Source of the DNA: Puffinus mauretanicus
Lineage: Eukaryota; Chordata; Aves; Procellariiformes; Procellariidae
Length of the DNA stretch: 64,000 nt
Direction of reading: 5' to 3'
Assembly: GCA_023333565.1 (NCBI GenBank)
Contig: JAJKFH010000052.1
Span: 1,674,001-1,738,000 of the forward strand
Below the pieces are notes generated by a model that saw nothing but the letters and a program-made list of their open reading frames with translations, ran no database searches and was not told the DNA's origin. Within the stretch, counting starts at the first letter, position 1. Each line of letters begins with the position of its first letter. Shown in pieces: positions 23,787-34,592 of the stretch. Both the position numbers and the translations under genes were made by a program.

Positions 23787-26700
23787 GCAATTTGCGATGC
23801 AGATTCACTCTTAGTACTCTAGTCCACTTCCACCGTATTGAGAAGTTGAGGATGCAAAGCCTTAATGAATTCCACACAGGCGTGCACCAGAGCTGAGTTC
23901 ATGCACCGGTTTCCAGGATGTTCTTTGAGTCTCGTGTGTGTTGGTTTACTTCAGCGCCTGTCTCTGCCTCTTGCTTTTAGAGAGCAGCTGCTCATTTAGA
24001 AAGTAGTCCTGTTTCAAGCAAAGATGTGATAGCATGCAGAATATCCCGGCATTTCTGACTTTGCTGCCATCTACATTTGCCGAGGTCATTTTTAACTGCG
24101 CCTGCACCTCTGGATAACCCAGTTTCAAAGCACATGCATTTTATTTTGCAATGAGACCTGCCAGTGACACAGTCAGTCTCCTCTCTGTGCTGGCTGGATG
24201 TAAGTGCTTATCCTTTCCAACCTCATCAGCCATGCCCCCTAAGCCAGGAGCTCTTCACTAAAACTGGAGGGGGGGGGCGAACAGCAAAAAAGGCTGCGTA
24301 AAGAGCAGTAGGAAAATGACACTTAAAACCATTACCCTGAAGTCAAATAGGTAACTCCTGTGTTAAACATAGACTGGGCCTTGGCTCATCTGAAAAGAGT
24401 AGCGGATGCTTGTTACTTGAGATTTTGAAATTCTGGGAATTCTGCAAAATATTTCATGAGCTTAAAATCCCCTTTATTCATTTTTAATAGTCACGATAAT
24501 GAGACAGTTTCAGTGGGGGAAAAAAAACCCACCAAGAAGATGAAGAACTGAGTTGGTACGTGAGTATGCAAGGATATTAATGAACGCTGAACTGGAGGCT
24601 CTAACGTTGCAAAACTGCAGTTCCTTCATTTTACCTGAGTCGGTCGGTTTTAGCTCACGTAGTGTATTAACGTGTTTGAGTGGGACAGGATTTTTGTTTC
24701 CAGAGACACCATCTTCAGCCTGTTTTTCAGAGAAGATTTACCTGATATGCCCCAAACCGATCTAATTACAACCTTAACCTTGCAAAAAATGGCATAAAAT
24801 CAGAAGACTTGTCTTGTTGAAGCAGGGTGTTTTTTTCCTGCTTCTGCACCACCTGAAGTGTTTGCTCAGTTTCAGAACACAAAGGCGAATGCATTTTTCA
24901 AAAGCCAAGCCAATGAAGAGATTGTAACCTTGAATGACTCTTGGAAGTAGTAGTCACATGTGTTTTGATTAACTGCAACACTAACACAGTATACAAACAA
25001 AGCGATTCTGCAGGTACTTACAATTAACGGACTTTATAACCGGTGTTAGATCTAACTCTGCCCTGTCGATTCCTTCTGCAGCGAGAGAGAGACACCTTCA
25101 GTATACAAAAGCTCCAAAAACATTTAATATCTACATTTTGCAGAGCCCTGCAATAGTGAATGATAGATATATTATACTGCAAATTAAAAACAAAGACATG
25201 AAGCTGGAAGTATTGTAGTTTCTGAGTGACCTAGACCTCTTGGAGTCATTCATAAAACATGGATTTGTGATTGATTCACACAAATCATTTCCTATTACCC
25301 AAACACTGCCGTTCCCACCCCAGGCAAAGAGCAGATGGAGCTGCTGTCTGAGGGACTGAACCCAAAATCGCTACAGGCGACTCCCTTTTGCTGTTTGTGG
25401 GAGTGCCCCCATTGTAAGCAACCTCCAGAAAGCAGATTCTAAATTTACTTGCAGGAAAAGATAAAGATCCTCAGTGACTTTCATTCGAGGGACTTCAGGC
25501 TGGGGACTCTTAGGTTTTGGGCTTTTTGTTACAATAAATAAAAAAAAATTAATAATGAGTGTTTTTCTTAGATATATACATAAATGTTTTTATAAAATTG
25601 TAGAATTTTTTTTTGTTAAAGATATGCTGATTTATTTTCTGCGCCAAATGAGAAATTTTGATGTAAAAAAAGAAAATTAATTTTTAAAAGAGAAGCTCTT
25701 CAGTTGGGTCAGTTCCTTGTGGCTCCGATCATTTGTCATCTTTAATGTTTACTAAACAGCACTAAGTGTACTTCATTAAATACTTTTTAACCCTTTGTTT
25801 TTCCTCCCTGAAACAAGCACAGATCTGGGGAGGTGATGGTGGAGAATGTCATATCAGATAGCAAGAACATCACTCACTGGGATGAACCAGAAGCCCACCG
25901 GTGTTGGTGCCCTGTCTCCTGCTGAGGGTGCTTAGTGAGAAATAAGGTGCTCTCCTCCTGTGCCCTCACAGCCATTAGCAGTGAGAGTTTTTGGGACTTT
26001 CTAGTTAATGTCAGTTTTCTCAGAACTCCTGAATGTGCCTAGTCCTGGCAATTTGCTGTGCTTTAAAATCTTTTTTATTGGCGATTCATTGGCTAATCTA
26101 CACAGAAGGTGTCCCTGGTGTAGTAAAATCTCTGAGTTAGTGAATACTTTTATTTTGAATGCTCTGCCATGTTTGGCTAACACGTTTGCAGACCTTTGGC
26201 TATTAGCTGTTCGGCTAACCGTCTGCGCCCTGGGTCTCTGGGCTGTGGGTCCGGTGCAAAGCTCTGCTCCGCTCCGTGGGAGCCTGGGAGCCCCGTGCAG
26301 AGCAGGACCACAGTGCTCTGCGGCTTTTACCCTGATGAAGCCTTGCCTCGTGACTCGTCTGCTTGGCTAATGAGAGAGGATTTGCAGGTTAGAGCAGGAG
26401 TCGGAGGCTTTGTTTCCAGTTGGTCCGAGTCCTGCCGCAGTTATCTAATAATTGAAAATTGGTGAGGCTGTACCAGCACAGACAAGTCAACTGCGTACAG
26501 CCGTTTTCTGGCATTAGCGTTTGAGAAAGAAATGGGTGCTTCCAGCGCAAATGGCAACTCTTCTGGTCTGCTGGGGCTCTGCTAGGCGCCCCGGGCTAAA
26601 TCCGAGCTGAGCGCGGTGCTGGCCTCATCTCCGGCTGCGGGAGCTTGTCGTGGCACCACGGTGAGCGGGCTTCATGCATTCACCTCCGCTGCGCACATCC

Positions 26701-27151
26701 AGACCTTTACGGGGAAAAGGCTGGTGCCCAAACCTGCGCCTCTATCATGACCACGTCTCCTGGGCTGCTGGTGATCCTCGGGTCGTGGGAGATGGAGGCG
26801 AGAAAGTGACTCTGGCTGAGCCCGAGGCGAGTCTGGGGGCACGTCGGTACCTCGTGCCGTGGGTGAAAGGAAGGCAACGAAATCGCCTGTTGAGGCACGT
26901 TGGGATAGGAGGAATTGCTAAGGCTACACATTACTTCTGTTCTTTTGCTGAGGGGAATATGTATAACCGTCTCCTCAGGAAAACGTAGATTATAAAAGCA
27001 GACTTAATTTTGTGCTTCACGTTTGTACCGAAGAGCTGATTTCTGAAACCATTTCCCAGCTTGCAACACATCTCTAGGCATTAAAATATTGTGAATTTTG
27101 CTTGTCGTTACCAATATTTCCTTTGACTGAAGCTATTGAAACAAAGTAGTC

Positions 27152-27226
27152 TTTTTTTTTTTTTCTCTTTAACCTTCAATCTTGCTTCTGAAAGAAGTAG
27201 CTCTCTTTTTCTTTCTTTCTTTCTTG
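27152..27226. repeat. T-tract and CTTT repeats
   Basis: T13 at 27152-27164, followed 40 bases on by a short CTTT tandem (27205-27225). Confidence 0.9.
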
Positions 27227-27527
27227 GTCAAATATAAAAATGATGATAATTTCAAATATTGCTTTAGAATAATTGCTTTCCTCCCTCTTTTGTATGACAA
27301 CAGAAGCTTGGCCTGATCTTAAATCAGATGCTGGCAGGCAGAGGGCTCTTGACAGCCCTGCAAAATCCTTTAGTTACAAGTCGGCTTTAGCCAATTCTTT
27401 ATTTGTAAATGACAATTTTCTACAGAAAAATGTATGCTTGGGCTTCAATTTTGGAGTCCTAGATTGCAGCCAGAAAAAAATAATTGAATTTTTACACTGG
27501 TTTTTTTCTTTCTTTTCTTCCTAACTT

Positions 27528-27543
27528 AAAAAAAAAAAAAAAA
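27528..27543. repeat. A16 homopolymer
   Basis: Run of 16 A preceded by a pyrimidine-rich stretch. No retrocopy was recognised upstream that would explain it as a poly-A tail. Confidence 0.95.
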
Positions 27544-27689
27544 GTGCAGCTCTGTAAAACATGGTTAGGGGCTGACTGAGGGAAATATCTACCCTGGTTA
27601 ATTTGAATGGCAGTGGAGACGGGAGTGATGTTTAATTTGTTCTGCGCCGACAGAATTTGGGACTACTCCAAGCTTTTTGTTCGGTGCCT

Positions 27690-27960
27690 CAGTTCTGCGA
27701 AGGCTTTGCCTGCAGCCGCACAGCGTGGCTGGTCACCGTGGCTCCGCTCGCGTAGCAAAGCCCCGCTGGGCCGGCGCCAGGTGGGGGAGCACCGTTGCTC
27801 TCGGTGGGCCTGATGTGCGGGACGGGGTCTCGTGGCGCGGGGGCAGAGCCACGTGGGAGTCCCTGGCGTGATGGGGTGGCCATGCTGCCGCAGGAGCGTG
27901 GTGACCCTCGAGGCAGCCCCCAGCCCCTCGGTGCGAAGAAGGCGCTGGGCTGCACCTTGC
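27690..27960. promoter_or_regulatory. GC- and CpG-rich patch upstream of the exon
   Basis: Sequence rich in CGC, GCCGG and CACGTG-type words (ATGTGCGGGACGGGG, GCGCGGGGGC) about 1.4 kb before the MSI2 exon. An open frame of 187 codons on the minus strand (27689-28252) overlaps it and has no recognisable domain. The role is unknown. Confidence 0.3.
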
Positions 27961-29269
27961 GACCTTCAGTAGCTATCATAAAAGGTATCCGTCTGTAGTG
28001 GAAAAAAAAAAGTGAGAAAAATCCAGGCTCTGCACTGAGCAGTGCAGCAGCTGCGTCTCCGGACGACTGCCCAGCGTTGTTCCCTTTGCATTGCTTCAGC
28101 ATTTGCTGGCCGTTGTTTAACCGAGGAAGAACGGGTTCTGGAGTTACGGGGCGTTTTCTTCCTTCAGCTGTTGTAAGTTGGCTGCTTCGTCCAGTTTCTG
28201 TCATACAGAGAACAAACTCAAGCGTTTTAATGCATGGATTTCTTATTGACACGTTTGTTGGTTTCCTGAGTTAACATGCAACGTTGACTTTAAAACATCT
28301 CTGTGTGGTGGGGTAGGCTGCTAATTAGTTGTTGTCTCCAGTGGTAAGGGCATTGCCTGCTGTAAGCTGGGGTGTTTCCCCTCTGTCCAAGCATCCGGGG
28401 ATGATGCCCATCCCTTCGGAGCATGCTGACAACATTGTCCTGGATCAGCCTTGATTTAAGGTGGCCGCAAGGCTCAAGTGGTTTGAGATCGGCCCACCAA
28501 AGACGCCAGCTTCCCCTGCCACTGTCGGGGTTTGGGTCCCTGGGCTGGATCCTGCCCGTCTTAAAGGGTAACGGGTTGTGGGTAACGGGTTATCTCTGTA
28601 GGGAGTCCAGCATCATCCCGCCACCTTGTATGGACCAAACCTGGGGGCCTGTGGGTCAGGAAGAAGAGCTGGGTGCTCAGTTGCAGTCTTGGGGAACACG
28701 AAGGGGTTTCTGAAGGGCCTGATCCAGCCCCTGAGGGACAGCGATACGGTGAGCATTTCAGCTGAAATGTGGTTTGTGGCAGCTAGAGGACTGCATCGGT
28801 GGCTCTTGCTGTCTTTAGTCATTTGATTACTTTTAAAGTAACTGTGCAAGTTCCTTTTAAACTGACCCATGGAAACTTAATAACACATCGCTTTGATTTG
28901 ATATAATTACCTTTTGTCTGCCAAAGAGCATGCACTCTGTCTTTAGGAAAAAAAGGGGGGGAAATGGCACGTCTTTTTGAGACCGTAGCTATGAGGATAC
29001 AACACTCGGACTCCTCTTTCACTTATATTTGCATTGAGAAGCACAATAAAAATAATTTATTAAAAAAAAATATCCGGGGGCTAGAGTTGTTATTGAGTGC
29101 CTTTACTCAGCCATTTCTCAAATAAAAACAAAACAAGACAAAGAAAAAAAAGAAGTATCTAATCAAATAGAATCTGAATTGCTTTTGTAAAGAAATATTC
29201 TCATTAACTGGGTTAGGGATGGCATCTGAAGAATATTCTTTTTTCCACATATTGTTGAAATAATCTGGT

Positions 29270-29302
29270 TAAACCATATGCTTGTCTTGTAATTTCTTAC
29301 AG
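29270..29302 (+). other. MSI2: 3' splice site of the MSI2 RRM2 exon
   Basis: The intron ends TTTCTTACAG directly before the ATG codon of the exon. The pyrimidine tract is mediocre: it is broken by G and AA (CTTGTCTTGTAATTTCTTAC). A plausible branch point lies in the AT-rich stretch just upstream (TCTGGTTAAAC, about 29263-29273). The placement is fixed by the reading frame and by the known exon boundary in Musashi genes. Confidence 0.93.
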
Positions 29303-29395
29303 ATGGTCACAAGAACAAAGAAAATATTTGTAGGTGGATTATCGGCTAATACAGTAGTGGAAGACGTAAAGCAATACTTTGAACAGTTTGGCAAG
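29303..29395 (+). CDS. MSI2: MSI2 internal coding exon: start of RRM2
   Basis: This 93-base exon encodes 31 residues, read in frame from its first base. They start [17 protein letters not shown], continue VVEDVKQYF and end EQFGK. Musashi-2 is a cytoplasmic RNA-binding translational regulator with two RNA recognition motifs that bind UAG-containing sites in mRNA. The exon gives the inter-RRM linker end (MVTRT), beta strand 1 with the RNP2 motif (KIFVGGL) and helix 1 ([12 protein letters not shown]) of RRM2. RNP1 must lie in the next exon, which is not in the window. By comparison with human MSI2 it corresponds to about residues 105-135. ANTVVED at this position is the MSI2 form; MSI1 has VNTTVED, which decides the paralogue. 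Both boundaries fall between codons (phase 0), so the exon is symmetric. The sequence is intact with no frameshift or stop. Flanking splice sites are described separately. Confidence 0.97.
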
Positions 29396-29401
29396 GTAAG
29401 T
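29393..29401 (+). other. MSI2: 5' splice site of the MSI2 RRM2 exon
   Basis: The exon ends AAG and the intron begins GTAAGT, a full consensus donor (AAG|GTAAGT). Reading through the donor in the exon frame adds 11 codons and then meets TGA at 29429-29431. Intron retention would therefore truncate the protein inside RRM2. Confidence 0.96.
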
Positions 29402-29432
29402 TCCTGCCCAAGTGAGCACTACATATTTTGAA

Positions 29433-29460
29433 TTCTTCTTTCCCCCCCCTCCTTCTTTTT
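29433..29460 (+). promoter_or_regulatory. Pyrimidine tract just inside the downstream intron
   Basis: A run of 28 uninterrupted pyrimidines starts 37 bases after the donor and includes TTCTTCTTT, a C8 run and CCTTCTTTTT. It is followed by AAAG. UCUU and CUCCUU-type words are the kind bound by PTB-family splicing repressors. It could tune inclusion of the RRM2 exon. Function is inferred only from position and composition. Confidence 0.4.
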
Positions 29461-29939
29461 AAAGTGTGTTTTGAAAAACAAAAGTGCAATGAGGCCTATG
29501 TTCAAAGGACAACCACGTTTTTTGCCTTTCAGTGTAATTTCTCGAAGCCTCTGGAATCGCTTCTGGAATTCCTTTTCTGTTTGTTGCATATGTATGTGTA
29601 CAACATTGCCAACACTGTTTACCTTCTTTAAAGAAAAAAGAATCATTGGGAGGTGAAGTTGTGTATGTTCAGGAAGAATTTGACCCTTAGCTGAATGATT
29701 ACACAGTTGTCTACTCCATAAAATCAGCCTTCTGTTTACCCCTGGTTCCAGTGGCGAAAGGAGCAGATAGACGTATTTGAGCTCATTAAGTTGTGAAAAT
29801 GCCTGAAGGAACCACATGAATAGCAAGAGTAATATGGAAGTCACTAGAATATCCATTTAATTTCTTATTAAAAAACCCTTATGCAAGTTCCTTTGGAAAT
29901 ACATGTAGAATCCTGACATAATTTAAAAAAAAATCCCCC

Positions 29940-29963
29940 AAACAAACAAACAAACAAACAAAA
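29940..29963. repeat. AAAC tetranucleotide repeat
   Basis: About six AAAC units. Shorter AAAC tracts are also found at 8325-8338 and 10045-10061. Confidence 0.95.
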
Positions 29964-30959
29964 AGGTTTATGGAAGGAAGGAAACCTGAACCTTGCCAGA
30001 GTAGTCTTTTCAGTGATGGAACGGCTCAAACCCCACAGTCCAGGCTCTGGCTGGAACTTAGTGCCACTGACTTCCATGGAGCTTCCTGGATGCCCGAGGC
30101 TCCTGGATGCTTGGTCAGGAGTCCGACGAGGTGAAGAGCTTGCAGAGCTGTCTGCTTTGAAAGCAGTTTGTGGTACCACCTTCCATGGAGACTCCTGTCA
30201 GCCCCACTGTCCATGGGGCTCCATACAGCTTGATTCCTGTCTTTTGGAGTGCATCAATTGATGATTTAGATGCATGATTGCATGAGGACACAGCAGGATA
30301 TCCCAAAGCAAAGCAGCTCCCATTCCTTGTAGTTAGTTTATGTTTCTTTCATCTGCCCTGAAAAGCCTTGGCCAGGCAGTATTTTGTTGGGGGCTGAGGA
30401 GGGGAGTTTATAAATTGTTCCTGTGCTGGGTTGATAGTTGTTTTGCAAACCATTCATTTTATTTTCAATAATAATCTTCGATTCCGGCAGGATGTTTACA
30501 ACTTGCTGAGCCTTTTATTAAAGGATTACATGAGCTTTTGGATCTTTCTTCTGTAGTTACTTCTAATTGCAGAACTCCTCTAACCTGTATTTTTGAAGTT
30601 AATAATAGTTTCAATATAAGTGCTTTGCATATTGTCTGGATGCTGTCTTAATATAGTCTTTTTAATTTCACCATCTGGTAGTTTCATGCTTGCAATTTTA
30701 CAGTCCCTGAGAATGCAGACAACTAGGCTGCGTTTTTCAGTAGTGACTAGTGATTCGGGACGCTTCGGTTCTGCTTTCGTGCTCTGCCTTTCTTGAGATA
30801 GCTTAAAAGAGGTCTGGCTTTCCAAAGGCAATACTTTTGGAAAATGAAATATTTTTTCAAGTGTCTTAATTGGAAGGGTAAAAAAATAAGGCACTGAAAG
30901 CAACTGCACAAGTTGCAACCAAGGCTGGCACCCATTCCTCTGGCAGTATGTCCTGCTGA

Positions 30960-31075
30960 GGCTGCGTGGTCCAGTCATTAGAGCTCAGCTCCTGTAGGAC
31001 TTGGGCTCACAGGGCTCGGCCCCTGTGCACCAGGTGACCTTTTCCAGTTGCATCCCTGTTTCACGCTTCCCTAGT
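30960..31075 (+). repeat. Probable MIR-type SINE fossil
   Basis: GTGGTCCAGTCATTAGAGCT matches the tRNA-like head of MIR (GTGGTTAAGAGCA region). It is followed by GGTGACCTTTTCCAGTTGCA and CCCTGTTTCACGCTTCCC, which parallel GTGACCTTGGGCAAGTCACT and CTCAGTTTCCTC. The order fits but spacing has slipped. Confidence 0.5.
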
Positions 31076-32319
31076 CGAGCTTGTGAAAAGGAGATGAGTT
31101 TGAAGTCGGTGGCATTTTTGGAGGAGAGGCTTCTTGGCTGTGTCACCGTGACTCGACCTTGCATGCAGGCATTCAAGTTCTCTCTACTGCGCTTTGCTGT
31201 TTATCAGCTGAGACAGTTTGGTTTGTGGGGTGTTTTCGGGTGATTCTCCCCAAGGCTCTGGTTGTGAGAAGACGCAGAGCTGGTTAATGACCCTAGGACT
31301 CGGGGACTTGTGGTCCAGCTAAATTAGAAGACTCATTAATAAGCTGCAGTGATTGGGATGCTGCATTCAGATATAATGACCCAGGATTGGCCCTGTGGGA
31401 CCTTGTAGGAGCTGCTTCCTTCTCCTCATCCGTTCCACTTCCCCACCTTTCCTTGACTCTGTGGCTCAGCTTGCAAGCTCGTTGTGGCAGGTGATCCGCC
31501 TGTGCATTGCTTAGTGCACAAGCCTTGCTCTCCAGTCAAGCCATTACAATGCAGACAAGGCATCACGATCGATGGGCAAGGATTGCATTTGCTTAGCGCT
31601 TTCCAAAAATAAAGAAAATTGCATTACATAATTAACGTGTAGAGGAGCCGCCCATATTTGATAAGAGCATCTCAGGTGACTTGCACTTTGAAATGCTGAG
31701 CTTATTTATTGGTGTGGAAAAAATTGCTTACCTACTGCTGTGATTCTTGAAATCCTGTTTGTACTTGCTGCAGAGAAGAGCTTTGCAACCAGGGGAGGTT
31801 GTTTTGGTAACTGGAGGTAGCTCTCAAAACACACGACGTGGTTAGAACAGCTACCAGCTCTGGGGCCGGGCAGACTCACTCATTTAACTGGAGTTGGCAG
31901 GAAAGGGCATAAAGTATTGAATTTGAAACTGCAGCTTTTTGAAAAGTAAATGCCAGAACCTTTTTCTCCAATAAAAAGAAAACTGCTTTAATAAACCCTC
32001 TTCTCTGACTTCACCGGTGAAAATGCCTGCCTGTTTGAGCACCAAAATACGCGGTAATGATAACTCCTGATACTTTGTTCGTGAAATTTCTGATAGTGAT
32101 TATTTTTTCTTTCTGTAAAGCCTGGGATCTGTAAGAGTCCCAGCTTTCATTTTGCGAAGACGGGCATCCCTAGCTGCTGTAAGCTGCGGAGGAAGACTGG
32201 GAAAAAATTACCTGAGCGAAGCCAAAAGGCTTAACAGAACGAGCACGAAGCAGTGTAATTAACAGCCTCGTGATTGCTGAGTGCTTGGAGCTGGTGGCGC
32301 TGAACCTGTGCATATACAG

Positions 32320-32560
32320 CTGCTGTGGGGCTCCCCGGAGGGGCTTGGGGCGGGGGCTGGGTGCCGCGGGGGGGCTGGCTGCGGGGCCTGTGGGCCCTGG
32401 TGGGACGCGGCCCGGCAGCTCGGGGTGCGGGCGGGCGCGGGCCCGGGGCCGGCAGCCGGTGGGAGGCGTATCTGGGGGAGAGTTTGGGGTTGAGGCCTCT
32501 CCTGCCTGGTTACAGGGAGCGGGATCCGCAGGAGGACGGGAGGAGGCTAAGCCGGGAAAA
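32320..32560. promoter_or_regulatory. Strong intragenic CpG/G-rich block
   Basis: About 20 CpGs lie in 32341-32560, 11 of them in the 60 bases 32401-32460. It is strongly G-skewed on the + strand. This is the densest CpG core seen in the intron, 3 kb after the RRM2 exon. It may be an alternative promoter or enhancer island, or just GC-rich repeat-like sequence. No start site can be shown. Confidence 0.45.
32340..32361 (+). other. Predicted G-quadruplex motif
   Basis: Four G-runs are separated by very short loops: G4, loop CTT, G4, loop C, G5, loop CT, G3. This satisfies the standard G3+N1-7 pattern, with total loop length of six bases, which favours stability. It would form on the MSI2 sense strand, and so in the nascent RNA as well. 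Confidence 0.6.
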
Positions 32561-34560
32561 GAAAACTCCAAACTAAGCCATAACCGTTCACAATCAGAAG
32601 AAAAAAAAAAAAATCCATTGTCTTACTACCTAATCCTGATAGTCTAATGCAGTTGTTTCTGTGATCCTCTGCTACTTCAGTCAAAGATGTTTCAAACATT
32701 CTTGCAAACAAAATAAATTCACCGGCCGTATTAACCCGTCCAGGGTCTGCAGCATTGCCCTTGTGCTGACGTGTGAAAAGAACCAAGTTTTAAAAGAATT
32801 TAAAGGAGAAAGTGTTAGAAGTGAGGAGATCCAGAGGGAAGCGTGGTGGGGCTCTGCTTTCCTCCCCTCCGGAGAGGCCACAAGTGCCGGAGCCATCAGC
32901 AGGGCTGTGGCTGCGGATCTACCTGGTTTATGGCTTTCTGAAAGTGTAAGCAAAATGGTGCTCTCCAAGATCAGGACGTGCTGGAGCATTTAAGGCTTCT
33001 GGTATCATTTAAAGAAGGAAAAAAAAAAAAGCAACAGCCTCTTAAAGCCTCACCCGGAGGACTGTGACCAGCAGAAGAAAGCCCCCGAATGCTAATGAAT
33101 TGCACTTCTCTCGGGACACGCATGTTCTGCACCTTTTAAGCTGCAAGTGACTAATGATAAGGGACTTCTTAGGGTTCGTTTTTTACTAGGTAATGCTCCC
33201 TTTATAGAGCTCCTGTGAAAGCATTGTAGTCCTTATTTTGCGACTTGCAATTATACTTCACATGGCGAACTGTGTAATTAGTTTGGAAGACTTATGCCTA
33301 GTCACTGGTTTATCCTAATCGGCTTTGGCTTTTCCCAACAACAAAGTGAGCTTATTTTCCTAAGCTGAAACAACTCTGCTCCCTTTGTTCCTCTCTTTTA
33401 TTGTCTCATTCCTTTCATTCTGTTTTACTGCCAAAGTTTTGTTTCATTAGGCCTACAAGTCATTTCCAATCCAGTGGGCTGCTACAATAAGGCCTTTATA
33501 ACTCAGCTGCCCTGGTTCCCATGTCCCTTCTGGTCTGGAGCCAGGGCTTGCTGTTTGACATGGGATTTTAACCCTTTCGCTGCCCCAGCCGCTGGTCGAG
33601 GCTCAGTGGTGCGGTGCAGCCGGGCTCGAGGTGGGGGTCGGAGGGACCGCCTGATGAGCTTACGAATGCTGGACGGTTGCGTGCGGTCATTAATTGATAC
33701 ATTAATCTGGTTGGGCTCCAGGTGCGCTTTTTGACCCAACTATCGAAACAGAATTCTGAGTAAAAATCTTACTGAAAATGCTGTAATCAGACTTGGTGGG
33801 AACAGTCCTTTGAATGAAAAGGCTACTGTGTCCTTCCAGCCCCTGTTTCCAGCACGATGGGAACAGAGTTATGGTAAAGGTATGTTTCAGTTGTCTTGAA
33901 CTATTAGATTAGCCCATATATGACTGTTCTTGTAGAAAAATCATGTTTTCTTGTGTGGGAGAGAATATATTTAAATTTATACTTTTTTGAAAAAGAGTGG
34001 TGATTTTTAAAGGAGATGTGTGAAATAGTTTTGTGGACAAACAATATTTTTATATATTGTTATTTCAGACTGCTAGAAAAGCAGCGCTGGTGTTGGTGGC
34101 CCCAGCTGTTCTACTTCTAAAAATCTTGAAGAGGGAGCATTGGCTCTATGTTTTTTTCTTTCACAGCAATCCTAAAATGACTTTTGGGGAGTGGGGCTAC
34201 GGCATTTGCTTTTTATTTTAAATTTTCAGATGAAATTGGAACAGACCAGTGTGCATTAATTTTGTTTTCTGTTCTGGCTTGCCACGAGATCCCTCAGACA
34301 AATTGTAGGCATGTTTCAACTTTGCTTGGAATATGTTGTTTCCTCAAGAATGGCTTTTAAGATTCGGAAATTTTGAAACAAGACAGGATTTCTGAGTTAC
34401 CTCTCTGGATCCGAAACATTTTGTACAGTCACTTGTTATTTCCTGTGAGATGCAAAACAGACCAGTGGAATTATGATATCTAGCTTCTGATCTTGGGTTT
34501 TTTCTGTGCAACTGTTGAGTTTTTGAAAGATTATAATTTTCTCATCTCTTCTTTCTGTAG

Positions 34561-34592
34561 CTGTGGTTTATTGTCTAGTGGCAGTTAACAAG
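34561..34592 (+). other. Candidate 32-base cassette/poison microexon
   Basis: A very pyrimidine-rich acceptor (TTCTCATCTCTTCTTTCTGT then AG) ends at 34560. Only 32 bases later there is a good donor, AACAAG|GTAAGAGG. Phase 0, the phase of the adjoining MSI2 junction, gives CTG TGG TTT ATT GTC TAG, so inclusion would stop translation. The length is not a multiple of three. Known microexons are this short, but use here is unproven. Confidence 0.3.

Larger units (their letters stand above)
1..29302 (+). other. MSI2: MSI2 intron upstream of the RRM2 exon (3' part)
   Basis: No coding exon could be recognised here. In particular I did not see the end of the preceding MSI2 exon, which should encode the RRM1 end and linker (PKVAFPRRAQPK). 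Open reading frames here are short, overlap on both strands and show no domain. Subregions: 1-480 and 860-4060 hold nothing recognisable beyond AT-rich intronic sequence. 480-860 is CpG-rich. 4063-5100 has a trinucleotide repeat and a MIR-like fossil. 5100-10600 is unique sequence with homopolymers and one more MIR-like fragment. 10690-11450 may hold a decayed coding fragment. 11450-17400 is unique apart from a weak MIR-like trace near 14010. 17400-18600 is CpG-enriched. 18600-29270 is unique apart from one ancient repeat at about 21045, a palindrome near 23770 and GC-rich patches at 26.2-28.0 kb. The assignment to MSI2 depends on the exon at 29303. Confidence 0.85.

Noticed and set aside
27689..28252. 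187-codon minus-strand open frame just upstream of the MSI2 exon
   Set aside because: GC-rich composition artefact with no domain, and antisense to MSI2 without splice signals.
29419..29856. 145-codon minus-strand open frame next to the exon
   Set aside because: Composition driven by intronic pyrimidine and A-rich tracts; no homology recognised.
30030..30110. CCACTGACTTCCATGGAGCT, resembling a common sauropsid dispersed phrase
   Set aside because: Only about 20 bases match and no wider element could be followed.
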